Assembly: GCA_013284265.1 (NCBI GenBank)
Contig: JABTBR010000021.1
Span: 43,833 to 107,832 of the forward strand
Direction of reading: 5' to 3'
Source: Oxalobacteraceae bacterium
GTDB lineage: Bacteria; Pseudomonadota; Gammaproteobacteria; Burkholderiales; Burkholderiaceae_D
Length of the DNA stretch: 64,000 bases
The notes beneath the pieces were generated by a model. It was not told where the DNA came from, did no database searches, and was given only the letters and a program-made list of their open reading frames with translations. This document shows positions 16,050 to 25,413 of this stretch, in pieces. Every line of letters begins with the position of its first letter. Positions within the stretch are counted from its first letter, which is position 1. Both the position numbers and the translations under genes were made by a program.

Positions 16050-16994
16050 TCAGACGCCCTCTTCCGCCAGACAAGCCCGCCCGCGACCCATTTGCTTGGC
16101 ACGGTACAGGGCGGTATCGGCCCGCTGAATCAGCGCCTCCGCGCTGCTATCGCGCTCCGGCTGTATCGAGGCGACGCCGACGCTGATGGTGACAACCGAG
16201 TCGACTGCGGAATCGAGATGCTCGATGCGCAGCGCGCGCACGGCGGCCTCGATCCGTTTGGCGATCAACAGCGCTCCCTCGGAATCGGTCTCGGGCAACA
16301 GGCAAACAAACTCTTCACCCCCGTAGCGGGCGGCCAGGTCGGAGGGCCGGTTCATTTCGGCCGCCATCGCCGACGCCACCCGTTTCAGGCAGTCGTCGCC
16401 GGCCTGATGGCCGTAGCGGTCGTTGTACTTCTTGAAGAAATCCACATCGATCATCAGCAAGCCCAGCGGAAAACGGCTGCGGCCGCAGCGCCGCAGCTCG
16501 ATGTCGAGCTGCTCGTTCAGATAGCGGCGGTTGGCAATGCCGGTCAAGCCATCGGCGAAAGCCATCGCGCGCAACGCATCGACCTGGAATTTGAACTGCA
16601 AATGGGCTTGCACGCGGTTGCGCAAGGTCAGCGGATTGACGGGCTTGTTAACGAAATCGTTGCCGCCCGCTATCCAGCAGGCGTTCTCCTCATCGGGGAG
16701 TGAGCCGGCCGTCACAAAAATAACGGAAATGCCATTGGTATCGGGATGTTGCTTGAGCTGCCGGCACACTTCCAGGCCATCCATGCCTGGCATCATGACA
16801 TCGAGCAAAACCAGGTCGGGCATGGCCTTCCTGCACAGCTCCAGCGCCTGCTCGCCACTGGTGGCGACCAGTACCTCGTATTCCTTCGCCAGGATCTGAT
16901 GCAGGGCGTGGATGTTGACCGGCTGGTCGTCGACCACCAGAATACGCCCGTGCCGTCCATCCGCCTGAAAAGGAAGAGTCATGGGAAGTTCCAT
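16050..16994 (-). CDS. Response regulator with GGDEF diguanylate cyclase domain
   Basis: The 314-aa protein has an N-terminal receiver domain (VVDDQPVNIHA, phospho-acceptor Asp in LVLLDVMMPGMDG, Lys in VNKPVNP) and a C-terminal GGDEF domain (about residues 145-310). The active-site signature is RYGGEEFVCLLPE and the DVDFFKKYNDRYGHQAGD motif is present, so c-di-GMP synthesis is likely. It starts directly after the hybrid kinase stop with no gap and is its probable output partner. ATG 16982 is an alternative start. Confidence 0.92.
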   Translation of the reverse strand: MELPMTLPFQADGRHGRILVVDDQPVNIHALHQILAKEYEVLVATSGEQALELCRKAMPDLVLLDVMMPGMDGLEVCRQLKQHPDTNGISVIFVTAGSLPDEENACWIAGGNDFVNKPVNPLTLRNRVQAHLQFKFQVDALRAMAFADGLTGIANRRYLNEQLDIELRRCGRSRFPLGLLMIDVDFFKKYNDRYGHQAGDDCLKRVASAMAAEMNRPSDLAARYGGEEFVCLLPETDSEGALLIAKRIEAAVRALRIEHLDSAVDSVVTISVGVASIQPERDSSAEALIQRADTALYRAKQMGRGRACLAEEGV

Positions 16995-19900
16995 TCACGA
17001 AGGTTCGCTTGAAAGCTGTTTCAAAATCGTATCACATTGCTGTACCGCAATTGCAAATTCGAATTGTTCGATCGCGCTGTTGAGCGGAGCAAACTCGGCC
17101 CGCATCCGCTCACCGAAATCGCGCTGAAGCTGCTCAAACAGGGACAGGGCATCGAGGCTGGAATTGTCGAGCAACTGGCGCAGCGTGACCAGGGCCGCCG
17201 GCAGCCCTGCCATATCCACGCCGTCGCCTGAGCCGGACGGCGTGTCCCCCTCCAGCTGTTGCGCCAGGTCCCGCCCATCCTGCCCCGCCTGCTCGGCCGC
17301 CACGACCAGCTGCGCGTGCGCCAGCGCCCAAGACGCGGCCGAGAATTCCCCGTGCAGCGAGCGCTCCATCCGGTCGGCCACGTCGGCCAGCGCATCGGCC
17401 CCCACCGTGCCTGCCACGCCCTTTAAGCTATGCAGGGCGGCGGCGGCCGGGCGCTGCCGCTCCTCGGGCAAGACGGCCGGCAGCTGGGCGATCACCTCGG
17501 CAATTTCCGCGACAAAATGGCGTAAGGCGCGCCGGTAAAACAGCGCATTACCGCCGAAGCGCGCCAGCGCCCGCTCCCCGTTGATACCGGGCCGCTGCAA
17601 ATGGACGGCGGACGAAGGCTCGACCTTATCGACCTTATCGACCTTATCGACAGCGTCGATGGCGGCCGGCGGCCGGCCCGTATGCCGCAGAATGGTCGCA
17701 ACCAGATGCGTCAGGTCGAACGGTTTTCCCACGTGGTCGTTCATGCCCGCGTCGAGCGCATCCTTGCGGTCGCTGTCCAGGGCATTGGCCGTCATGGCGA
17801 TGATCGGCAAATCGCGCATCGCCAGCTCGCCGCGGATCGCCCGCGCCGCCGTATAACCATCCATCTCCGGCATCTGTATATCCATCAGCACGCAGTCGAA
17901 GGCGGGACTGGCGTGGCGCACGGCCTCGATCGCGGCACGGCCATCGCCGGCCACCTCGACGCTGGCGCCATCGTTGCTGAGCAATTCAAACGCCACCTGC
18001 TGGTTGGTCGGATTATCCTCGACCACCAGCAGGCGCAAACCGATCAATCGCCGCTGCCCTACTTTCACGCCGTGCGCGGTGATGCCGAACAGGTGCAAGG
18101 CCGCGCCTGCATCGGCCACGGCATCGAACAGCATGGAGCCGGTGACCGGCTTGATCACCACGCCATCGAGCACGCCTTGCGCGCCGTCCTGCTGCATCAT
18201 TTGCACATTGTGGCCATGGGCGGTCACCATGATGATGGGGGTCGGACGATCGGCCGGTAGCACTTTGCGGATCCGCAGGCAGGTCTCCCAGCCATCGATG
18301 CCATGCATATGCCAATCGACGAAAATGACATCGTAGTTGTTACCGTCCTGGCCCTGAAGCGCCGCCAGCGCCTGCTCGCCGCTGTCGACCGCATCGACGT
18401 TCCAGCCGAATTTCCCCAGCATGGCGATCATCGACTCCCGTGCCGACTGGTGATCATCGATCACCAGGCAACTCAGACCGCGCAAGGTGCTCAGGTCACG
18501 CTGTGGCGCCGCCGCGGCAGCAGCGCGCCGGCAACTGATGCTGAAACTGAAGGTGCTGCCCTGCCCAACCGTGCTCTCGACCGTCAGCAAGCCATCCATC
18601 AGGGACACCAGGCGCTGGCAGATCGCCAGGCCGAGGCCGGAACCGCCATAGCGCCGCGCGGTCGACGCCTCCGCCTGCGAAAAGCCGTCGAAAATGCGCT
18701 GGCATTGCTCGGCCGAGATTCCGATGCCGGTATCGCGGATGGAAAAGCCCAGGCGCAGCGCTAGCGGGTCCGCCTCGGGCCCGCTAGCGCCGTCCGTCGC
18801 CAGCAAACCGACCTTGATCACCACCTCGCCTTGCTGGGTGAATTTGACGGCGTTGCCGGCCAGGTTGATCAGCACCTGCTGCAGGCGCATCGAGTCGCCC
18901 GTCACCCACTCCGGCAAATCGGCGGCGAGTTCGTAGCGGATATCGATGTCCCTCTCCCCCACATTGGCCGACAGGATCACCCCCGTCTCGCGCAGCATCT
19001 GGTCCATGCTGAAGGGGTGCAGGTCGAGCGCCAGCTTGCCCGCCTCGACCCGGGAAAAATCGAGGATGTCGTTGAGGATGCCCAGCAGGGTACGTCCCGC
19101 CACTTCTGCCTTGTCGGCATAGTCAAACTGCTTGGGGGCTAGCTCGGTCTGCTTGAGCAGGGTCAGCATGCCCAGCACTGCGTTCATCGGCGACCGGATT
19201 TCATGGCTCATATTGGCCAGGAACTCGGACTTGGCGCGGTTCGCCACATCGGCTTCCAGTTTCGCGACCCGCAGCACTTCTTCCGCCTCGTACTGCGAGG
19301 TGATATCGCGATTGATGCCGAGCACGCGCACCGCCTTTCCCTGCGCATCGCGTTCGACCGATGCGGCGGCCTGTATATAGCGCAGCTGCCCATCCGCGCG
19401 CAGGATACGGAACACGGGATCGTACTTGCCGCTGCCATCGATAGCGGCCCGCAGCTTCGCTTCGGCGCCGCCGACATCCTCGGGATGCACACGGGAGCGC
19501 CAATCCTCGTAACGCAATCCCTCACCGCGCCTCGATAGAGGCACGTCGTAGAAAACGTACATGCGTTCATTCCATTCGATCACGTCCTCCGCCAGCGACC
19601 AGCTCCAGATACCCAGTTCAGCCACCTCCGCGGCGTTGAGCAGCTGATCGCGCGCCGCCACCAGCGTGCGCTGGTCCTGCGCGCGCACGGAGATATCGGA
19701 GGCGATGCCCAGATAGCCGTTGATGCCGCCATCTTCGCCCCGCAAGGCGCTGACCGAGAGCAGCACCGGAAAACGCGACCCATCTTTGCGCAGATAGGTC
19801 CAGGCACTTTCGTCGCCCATGTCCAGCCTGGCCTTGGCGACGAACACGTCGAAGCCCACGGCGATCTCCCTGCCCAGCTCCTGGGACAGCAGGACGGCGC

Positions 19901-21599
19901 GTGCCGCGACCTCGGCGCCGTCATGCAGGATGGCGGGGGTGTAGTGACCGACCAGCTCGGCCGCCGCATAGCCCAGCATGCGCTCGGCGGCGGGATTGAA
20001 CAGGCGGATGATCCCTTGCGTATCGGTGGCGATGATCGCATACGAGGCATGGGCCAGGATGGCCCGCTGCAGGATCGTCACCGATTCGATCTGGGCCGTC
20101 CGCAGGCGCACCTGGGCTTCCAGCGTGGCGTTCAATTCATGGATCTGGCGATTGATTTCCTTCTGCGCGCTGACGTCGCGCACCGTCTTGGCGGCCCCGA
20201 CGATTTGACCGCCTTCGGCCCGGATCGGCGAGGAGGTGACGGAGACGTCGAACACGCTGCCATCCTTGCGCCGGCGCCGGGTTTCAAAATCGTCGACGCC
20301 CTCGCCCCGCTCGATACGGCGCAGGATGTCGGCCTCCTCCGCCTCCGCGCCGGCCGGCACGATCAAGTCCACCAAAGCCCTGCCCAGCGCCTCGTCCACA
20401 CCATAGCCGAACATCCGTTCGGCGCCACGATTCCAGCTCGTGACGGTGCCGTCCAGGGTCTTGCCGATGATCGCGTCATGGGAATTTTCCACGATGGCCG
20501 ACATCCTGGCCTGATACTCGCTCACGCGGCGGCGCTGCCTGAGGTAAAGGAAACCCGAGCCGCCCATCACCGTCGCACCAGCCAGCATGGCCATCAGCAC
20601 CTGGAGCCGAATCGCCCGCATTCCCTCCAGCACCGGCGTGTCGGGAATCGCCAGGGCCAACACCAGATCGCGCTCGCGCCGCAGCGGGTCCAGGGCGATT
20701 TTTTTCTCGGTCGCATACATCAGACCGCCACTGGAGGTGTAACGGTGCAAGGCGGTCGAAAAATCATCCCCCGTACTGACCCGCTGAAACTCATCCTGCC
20801 AGCGCCAGCGCCGCCCCAGATCGAATCCATAGAGACGCGCCGGGTCCGGGTGCAACAGAAAATCCCCCTGGCCATTGCTCAGATAGACCCGAAAATCGGC
20901 CGGCATATTGCTGCTTAACTGGGCCATCACCCCAGCCACGTCGTAATTGATGACCAGCACCCCGAACACCTTGCCGCCGGGCTCGTAAATCGGCATGGCT
21001 GCGCGGATGGTCGCCACATGCGGCGTTTGGATCCGGCCATGTTCACGATTGAGATTAATATCGGAAATATAGACTTGTCCGGCCGGCAGGCCGGCGGCGA
21101 TCCGGACGTAGTCCCGGTCGCCTTTTTCCTGCAGACTATCGTCGGCGAGCACGGCGATCTTTCCCGCCACCCGGTCCACCCGTATCAATTCCCGTCCGCG
21201 ATTGGCCATGCCGATCAGGCGGACCTGGAAAATATCCGGATTGGCCAGCGCATAGGCGCTGAAAATGGCCTTGAGCCGCCGCTCCCACAGTGCCATCGGT
21301 GTATTTTCCGCCGCGTCATGGCCGCCGCCGATGGCGGCGCGCACCAGGCCCGAGGTAGGCGGCACACTGGCCAGAAACGTCACGTCATGGCGCCAATGTT
21401 CGACCTCGCGTAGCAGAATATTGGCGCTGGCCGTTCCCCTGGCGTTCAGCCTTTGCTCAATCTGGTTCAGATTGTGCTGGCCCTCGCGCAAGCCGACGGC
21501 GAAGACCGTGGCGGCAATCGCGATCAGCAGCAGGAAGCCGCCAAAGATACCGCGCAACACATTGCGATTCGTCAAAATGGCCCGCCAGCGTCGATACAT
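16995..21599 (-). CDS. Hybrid sensor histidine kinase with PAS, two REC and HPt domains
   Basis: The 1534-aa inner-membrane kinase has a membrane helix near residues 15-37, a periplasmic Cache-type sensor (about 40-325), a second helix (about 330-352) and three PAS domains (about 360-475, 510-640, 655-770). It then has a HisKA/HATPase core with the phospho-His in NMSHEIRSPMNAV (about 799). Two receiver domains follow (Asp in VIFVDWHMHGIDG and VLMDIQMPEMDG). A C-terminal HPt domain carries ALHSLKGVAGTVGA. A three-unit 9-bp tandem repeat encodes VDKVDKVDK in the linker before HPt. ATG 21599 was preferred; TTG 21614 is possible. It lies between a stand-alone REC gene and a REC-GGDEF gene. Confidence 0.92.
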   Translation of the reverse strand: MYRRWRAILTNRNVLRGIFGGFLLLIAIAATVFAVGLREGQHNLNQIEQRLNARGTASANILLREVEHWRHDVTFLASVPPTSGLVRAAIGGGHDAAENTPMALWERRLKAIFSAYALANPDIFQVRLIGMANRGRELIRVDRVAGKIAVLADDSLQEKGDRDYVRIAAGLPAGQVYISDINLNREHGRIQTPHVATIRAAMPIYEPGGKVFGVLVINYDVAGVMAQLSSNMPADFRVYLSNGQGDFLLHPDPARLYGFDLGRRWRWQDEFQRVSTGDDFSTALHRYTSSGGLMYATEKKIALDPLRRERDLVLALAIPDTPVLEGMRAIRLQVLMAMLAGATVMGGSGFLYLRQRRRVSEYQARMSAIVENSHDAIIGKTLDGTVTSWNRGAERMFGYGVDEALGRALVDLIVPAGAEAEEADILRRIERGEGVDDFETRRRRKDGSVFDVSVTSSPIRAEGGQIVGAAKTVRDVSAQKEINRQIHELNATLEAQVRLRTAQIESVTILQRAILAHASYAIIATDTQGIIRLFNPAAERMLGYAAAELVGHYTPAILHDGAEVAARAVLLSQELGREIAVGFDVFVAKARLDMGDESAWTYLRKDGSRFPVLLSVSALRGEDGGINGYLGIASDISVRAQDQRTLVAARDQLLNAAEVAELGIWSWSLAEDVIEWNERMYVFYDVPLSRRGEGLRYEDWRSRVHPEDVGGAEAKLRAAIDGSGKYDPVFRILRADGQLRYIQAAASVERDAQGKAVRVLGINRDITSQYEAEEVLRVAKLEADVANRAKSEFLANMSHEIRSPMNAVLGMLTLLKQTELAPKQFDYADKAEVAGRTLLGILNDILDFSRVEAGKLALDLHPFSMDQMLRETGVILSANVGERDIDIRYELAADLPEWVTGDSMRLQQVLINLAGNAVKFTQQGEVVIKVGLLATDGASGPEADPLALRLGFSIRDTGIGISAEQCQRIFDGFSQAEASTARRYGGSGLGLAICQRLVSLMDGLLTVESTVGQGSTFSFSISCRRAAAAAAPQRDLSTLRGLSCLVIDDHQSARESMIAMLGKFGWNVDAVDSGEQALAALQGQDGNNYDVIFVDWHMHGIDGWETCLRIRKVLPADRPTPIIMVTAHGHNVQMMQQDGAQGVLDGVVIKPVTGSMLFDAVADAGAALHLFGITAHGVKVGQRRLIGLRLLVVEDNPTNQQVAFELLSNDGASVEVAGDGRAAIEAVRHASPAFDCVLMDIQMPEMDGYTAARAIRGELAMRDLPIIAMTANALDSDRKDALDAGMNDHVGKPFDLTHLVATILRHTGRPPAAIDAVDKVDKVDKVEPSSAVHLQRPGINGERALARFGGNALFYRRALRHFVAEIAEVIAQLPAVLPEERQRPAAAALHSLKGVAGTVGADALADVADRMERSLHGEFSAASWALAHAQLVVAAEQAGQDGRDLAQQLEGDTPSGSGDGVDMAGLPAALVTLRQLLDNSSLDALSLFEQLQRDFGERMRAEFAPLNSAIEQFEFAIAVQQCDTILKQLSSEPS

Positions 21600-21665
21600 G
21601 TCTGAGTTTCCCAAGGGGATAACAAGAGCGTGCAGGCCACATTTCAGGCCGGCGACAACAAGAAT

Positions 21666-22055
21666 CTAGCGGCTGGCCAGATTGGCGACCACCTGGTCCA
21701 GGGCATCGAGCACGGTTCCCGGATTAAATGGCTTGATGATAAAACCCTTGGCGCCATCGCGCATGGCCGTCTCGACAGTGTTGCGGTCATTGCGCGCGGT
21801 GACCATCAGCACCGCGCAGGCGGGAAGGGCCGTGCATATTCGTCTGAGCAAGGCCAGGCCATCCGAATCGGGCAGCATCACATCCAGGCAAACGATGTCC
21901 GGGCGCAGCGCCGGCAACCGTTCCATGGTCTTTTCCGCACTGGCCGCATCGCCGACCACTTCGTAGCGATCGCCTTGTATCATCATGCGCAGCAAGGTGC
22001 GCGTCAGCGCATTGTCGTCCACAATAAAAACACGTTCCCGCTTTCCGATCGCCAT
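21666..22055 (-). CDS. Stand-alone response regulator (CheY-like receiver)
   Basis: The 129-aa protein is one receiver domain: acidic pair in VFIVDDNALTR, phospho-acceptor Asp in IVCLDVMLPDSDG, Thr in MVTARND and Lys in IIKPFNP. There is no output domain. AGGGATCAGGG precedes the ATG. It is 66 bases upstream of the hybrid kinase start and is a likely phosphorelay or tuning partner. Confidence 0.92.
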   Translation of the reverse strand: MAIGKRERVFIVDDNALTRTLLRMMIQGDRYEVVGDAASAEKTMERLPALRPDIVCLDVMLPDSDGLALLRRICTALPACAVLMVTARNDRNTVETAMRDGAKGFIIKPFNPGTVLDALDQVVANLASR

Positions 22056-22134
22056 CCCTGATCCCTCTAGATAGTGCCATCAGCCAACTATAGCGCAGTT
22101 TCAGCCTGGCATCCACGGGGAGCACGCGCCATAT

Positions 22135-22887
22135 TTACCGGCTGTCGTCCGATTTCGCCTGTTCCACGCGCTGCAGGAAATCCGCCTGCGTCTTCGCCAT
22201 CAGGCCGCTTTTCTGCATTTGCAGCAAGGTCGCCTCCAGCGCGGGCGCGAGATGGGCATGGGATTTGTGGATATGATGATACAAGGGCCAGCTCTGCAGC
22301 GGCGGCATAAGCGAGCGCACCTCGGTAATGCGCAGGCGGCGCATCTCCAGCCAGGCATGGGCGGGCAAGATGGCGATATCGCAGCGGCCGGCCTTCAGCA
22401 TCGAAAAAATATTGTCGTACTGGTTCACCAGCTGAAGATCCTTGATTCCGCGCGCCGCATCTTCAATGGATTTGATACCGCGCCGGATGCAGACCCGGTG
22501 GCGTGCCGCACTGGCCCAGTCCGGTACGGACATCGCCCTGCCATCGGTAAACACTACCGCGTCGAAGTAAATCAGCGGCACGGGGATGCGCAACACATTG
22601 TCGTAGTTTTTTTCCAGGCCGGCGAAGTGCATGACGTCGCCAAAGACCTCGCCGGCATTCAATACCGCGATGGCCCTTTCGCCGGGTAATTTATCTTCCA
22701 CCGCTTCTATGCCCAGGCGGCGGTAGGCTTCCCGCATAATCAGAAACGCCGCATCGATCATGGGTTCATTGTCGGTGCGCGCCAGGTGGACAATCTTTGC
22801 CTGCGCAGCGGCCGGGGCACAGGCCGCCAGACAGATGGCGATGAGCAATATCAGTAGCGATACATGGCAACGTGACTTGATCCACAT
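22135..22887 (-). CDS. Periplasmic substrate-binding-like protein
   Basis: The 250-aa protein has a signal peptide (SLLILLIAICLAACAPAAAQA; the LAAC may be a lipobox or an ordinary cleavage region) and a type II binding-protein fold: LARTDNEPMIDAAFLIMREA, GERAIAVLNAGEVFGDVM, MLKAGRCDIAILP. No transporter genes are adjacent. It heads the run of signalling genes below it (REC, hybrid kinase, GGDEF) on the same strand, so a role as ligand-sensing accessory is plausible. ATG 22887 was chosen; the frame extends 20 codons further. Confidence 0.75.
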   Translation of the reverse strand: MWIKSRCHVSLLILLIAICLAACAPAAAQAKIVHLARTDNEPMIDAAFLIMREAYRRLGIEAVEDKLPGERAIAVLNAGEVFGDVMHFAGLEKNYDNVLRIPVPLIYFDAVVFTDGRAMSVPDWASAARHRVCIRRGIKSIEDAARGIKDLQLVNQYDNIFSMLKAGRCDIAILPAHAWLEMRRLRITEVRSLMPPLQSWPLYHHIHKSHAHLAPALEATLLQMQKSGLMAKTQADFLQRVEQAKSDDSR

Positions 22888-23000
22888 TTTCAGCACCGGG
22901 CAAGATTTCCTTGCAAGTAACACCGGGCCCTGCCAGTTTCCTGACAAGGCCCAGCTCCCCTACTCAGCGTGCACGGAGCAGAGGCCCATCATACTCCTGA

Positions 23001-23040
23001 AAAGGCAGGCATCCAGCCTTGCTGGACTTTAGCCTGCCTT
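23001..23040 (-). terminator. Terminator overlapping the end of the small membrane operon
   Basis: On the minus strand aaggcaggc pairs with gcctgcctt (23032-23040 and 23002-23010), with an inner ccagc/gctgg stem, followed by a short T run. The hairpin overlaps the last codons of the membrane-protein gene ending at 23029. Confidence 0.6.
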
Positions 23041-23472
23041 GGCGGCAACACCGTCGTGTCCCGCATCCTGCGCGCGCCAGCGCTCGCCAGGCTTCTTGAA
23101 ATAGTGCTTCGCTACATAGCCCCAGGGGATGACGAAGGGCACGATCACGACCACCAGACAGTCGATTGCCGTCGTCATCGTCGCCCCGTCCAGCTGGTCG
23201 GCGCGCCACAAGGGCAGAGCAACCAGACTCAGCCACATTCCCTTCCACAGCAACTCCCACATCAGCACGGGCAGCATTTGCAAGGGGTAGCGCAGGCCCA
23301 GCACGCACAGGGCCGAAAACGCCCCCAGCATGCAAATGACCACGCCCTCCTTCAAGGCCCAGGGGTGCGATGGATGGATGATGCCGGGCCATAAAACGAT
23401 GCCCAGGCCAACGACTATCAGCAAATACATCGCTCGCAGTACATACAGGCGGAACAGCGAAACTTCGTTCAT
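23029..23472 (-). CDS. Small integral membrane protein, unknown function
   Basis: The 147-aa protein has about four hydrophobic helices (YVLRAMYLLIVVGLGIVLW, GVVICMLGAFSALCVLGL, LLWKGMWLSLVALPLW, DCLVVVIVPFVIPWGYVAK). I recognise no catalytic motif. AGGAG stands 7 bases before the ATG. It is the third gene of a minus-strand operon behind an ArsR-like regulator and an 85-aa membrane protein, which suggests regulated expression with them. Confidence 0.7.
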   Translation of the reverse strand: MNEVSLFRLYVLRAMYLLIVVGLGIVLWPGIIHPSHPWALKEGVVICMLGAFSALCVLGLRYPLQMLPVLMWELLWKGMWLSLVALPLWRADQLDGATMTTAIDCLVVVIVPFVIPWGYVAKHYFKKPGERWRAQDAGHDGVAAKAG

Positions 23473-23537
23473 ACGATTTCTCCTGGTGATCCAAGGTTGT
23501 TATTGCCGCGGCTGGCGGATGGCGGCCGGCCTGTCGT

Positions 23538-23795
23538 TTACTCCACTTCCTTCAACACTTTTTCCACCGCCGCCACCCGCGCCTTCAGATGTTCCAGCGA
23601 CGTCGTGATGGCGGCCAGCGCCAGCGCCGTGTCGCCCTGCGCCGCCACCGCCTTGGCGGCCAGCTGGCGGTAGGCATCGTCGTTGGCCAGGCGCGCCTTG
23701 GCCTGCTGGATCATGGCGTAATAGCGCATGCCGAAAATCAGCAGCAGCGTCATCAAAGGCAGGCTGATCGAAATCAGATAGACATGTTCGGACAT
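23538..23795 (-). CDS. Small membrane-anchored coiled-coil protein
   Basis: The 85-aa protein has one N-terminal membrane helix (VYLISISLPLMTLLLIFGM) and then a helical tail predicted to form a coiled coil (ALAAITTSLEHLKARVAAVE). It has no known domain. It lies 8 bases after the ArsR-like gene with GAGGT upstream of its ATG, so cotranscription is very likely. Confidence 0.75.
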   Translation of the reverse strand: MSEHVYLISISLPLMTLLLIFGMRYYAMIQQAKARLANDDAYRQLAAKAVAAQGDTALALAAITTSLEHLKARVAAVEKVLKEVE

Positions 23796-23803
23796 GGGAA
23801 CCT

Positions 23804-24136
23804 CTACGAGTCGGAGTGGGATGTGAGCGATTTCGCCGCTTCGGCAATGGCAGCCGGGGTCAGCTCTACGGCGAAATGGTGTACTTCAAAATAATTGAGT
23901 GCCTTGCCATCGTGCGACAGCTCCATCTGGCTGTTGACCAGGCCCGCCTCCTCCAGCTTGCGCAGGTGCAGATGCAGCAGCGGCCGGCTGATGCCGATCT
24001 CGCGCGCCAGCTGGCTGACATAGTTGCGTCCGCCCGAAGCGAGCGCCGCGATGATGCGCAGCCGGTGCGGATTGGCCAGGGCCGCCAGCATCGCCAGCAG
24101 CTGATCGCCATCACGGTATGGATTTTTTGATTTCAC
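23804..24136 (-). CDS. ArsR-family winged-helix regulator
   Basis: The 110-aa protein is an ArsR-type winged helix: LAALANPHRLRIIAALASGG, the recognition helix in YVSQLAREIGISRPLLHLHLRKLEEAGLV, and a wing near GKALNYFEVHHF. No metal-binding Cys pair is seen, so it need not respond to metal. The start is GTG 24136. An ACCTGACAGGT inverted repeat 12 bases upstream is a candidate autoregulatory operator. It leads an operon of two membrane proteins. Confidence 0.88.
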   Translation of the reverse strand: MKSKNPYRDGDQLLAMLAALANPHRLRIIAALASGGRNYVSQLAREIGISRPLLHLHLRKLEEAGLVNSQMELSHDGKALNYFEVHHFAVELTPAAIAEAAKSLTSHSDS

Positions 24137-24147
24137 GTGTAAAGATT

Positions 24148-24158
24148 ACCTGACAGGT
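24148..24158. promoter_or_regulatory. Candidate operator upstream of ArsR-like gene
   Basis: The sequence ACCTGACAGGT is a perfect 5+1+5 inverted repeat 12 bases before the regulator start. The position fits repression of the operon by its own first product. There is no experimental support. Confidence 0.45.
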
Positions 24159-24224
24159 GAAAGAAAGTCAAGCCGATATCCGCCGCCCGGATCGGAAACC
24201 CCTCAATACGCCATCAATAAGGTG

Positions 24225-25349
24225 TCAGAAACCCAGTTGCAAACCGACATCCAGCGCCGCGGCGCTCGCTTCGCTGAGCGGCCAGCGGTTCGAGCGCAGT
24301 TGCAGCCGGAACGGCCCCTTGGTATATGCCAGGCCAACGGTATTGAAGCGGGTTTCGTAACTGCCCGCAAATATCCCCCACGCAGTCCGGTAGCCGGCCG
24401 ATGCGGCGGGAATGGTGACGCCCTCAATCCGGTCCAGCCGCATCCGCAGGTCCCATTGCGCCAACTGATAGCTCAGGCTGAGCGCGGCCGAGCTGCCGAT
24501 CGAAGCACGCTGATCGATCAGACTATTTTTGCCCGACAACAGGGGCTGATAGTTGACGTAGCCGTCCTGATCGGTACTGCTCACCTGCGAATTGATGGAC
24601 TTGTAGACCGACGGCAGATTCGACCAGCGCAAGCGGCTCCATATATCGTTGAGCGCCAGATTGGCCGTCAACTGCTCCGATAGCGGCCACTGGAGGGCCA
24701 TGGAAACGCTGGTGCCGGACGAATGCTGGGGCTGCTCCTCCATAAACATATAGCGGTAGCGGGTATTCGTGTCCTGGTAGCGGGCATCGAAGCCGTAGGC
24801 ATCGTCCGGCGTGTAACGCACTGTGCCGCCAGCGTCCAGTTCGCGATTGCGCAGCGTGCCATACAAGGCGCCGGACAGCATCAGCAATGGTCCCTTGACG
24901 GCGCTATCGCCCAGCGCGAAGGTGCGGCCGACGCGCATGCCGCCAGCCGACCAGGCTTTCAGGCGCGCATCGACATTGAAATCGCGCGCCAGTGCCGGCC
25001 GCACTTTTTGCTTGTACATGCGGTATAGATCCAGGGTGTCGCGGTCGGCCGCAAGGGAGGCTTCGAGACGATATTCGACCCCGACCGTCCAGCCATCCTT
25101 CTCCACGCCAAAGCCCGCGCGATGGCGCTGCAAGAAATGGTTGATGCCGGGCTTGGGCGAATAATTGTTCTCCCATTTTCCAGAAAAATCACGCAGCGGC
25201 ATGGCGTCGTAAGCCGCCCACGATTGCATCTGCACGTAGGGGCGCCACAGCGCGTCGGGCCGGCGCAAGGCAATTTCCTTGTCGCCAACGGACTGCTGCG
25301 CCGCTGCCTGGCCTGACAGAATCAGGCCGATGAATATTATTTTCCGCAC
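24225..25349 (-). CDS. Outer-membrane beta-barrel protein, unknown ligand
   Basis: The 374-aa protein has a short signal peptide (MRKIIFIGLILSGQAAAQ) and ends in Phe after alternating strands (ALDVGLQLGF), as outer-membrane barrels do. The sequence is rich in aromatic, alternating beta strands and has no plug or OmpA domain. The start is GTG 25349 with GGGTG upstream. A terminator lies between it and the upstream lipoprotein gene, so it probably has its own promoter. The substrate is unknown. Confidence 0.7.
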   Translation of the reverse strand: MRKIIFIGLILSGQAAAQQSVGDKEIALRRPDALWRPYVQMQSWAAYDAMPLRDFSGKWENNYSPKPGINHFLQRHRAGFGVEKDGWTVGVEYRLEASLAADRDTLDLYRMYKQKVRPALARDFNVDARLKAWSAGGMRVGRTFALGDSAVKGPLLMLSGALYGTLRNRELDAGGTVRYTPDDAYGFDARYQDTNTRYRYMFMEEQPQHSSGTSVSMALQWPLSEQLTANLALNDIWSRLRWSNLPSVYKSINSQVSSTDQDGYVNYQPLLSGKNSLIDQRASIGSSAALSLSYQLAQWDLRMRLDRIEGVTIPAASAGYRTAWGIFAGSYETRFNTVGLAYTKGPFRLQLRSNRWPLSEASAAALDVGLQLGF

Positions 25350-25364
25350 AAATCACCCATCGAT

Positions 25365-25393
25365 AAAAAAGCCTGACGGCGCACCGTCAGGCT
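25365..25393 (-). terminator. Terminator of the repeat-rich lipoprotein gene
   Basis: A ten-base perfect stem agcctgacgg / ccgtcaggct with a four-base loop is followed by five to six T residues on the minus strand. It separates the lipoprotein gene from the barrel gene. Confidence 0.88.
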
Positions 25394-25413
25394 CAGGTTC
25401 CGCAGTACCAAAT

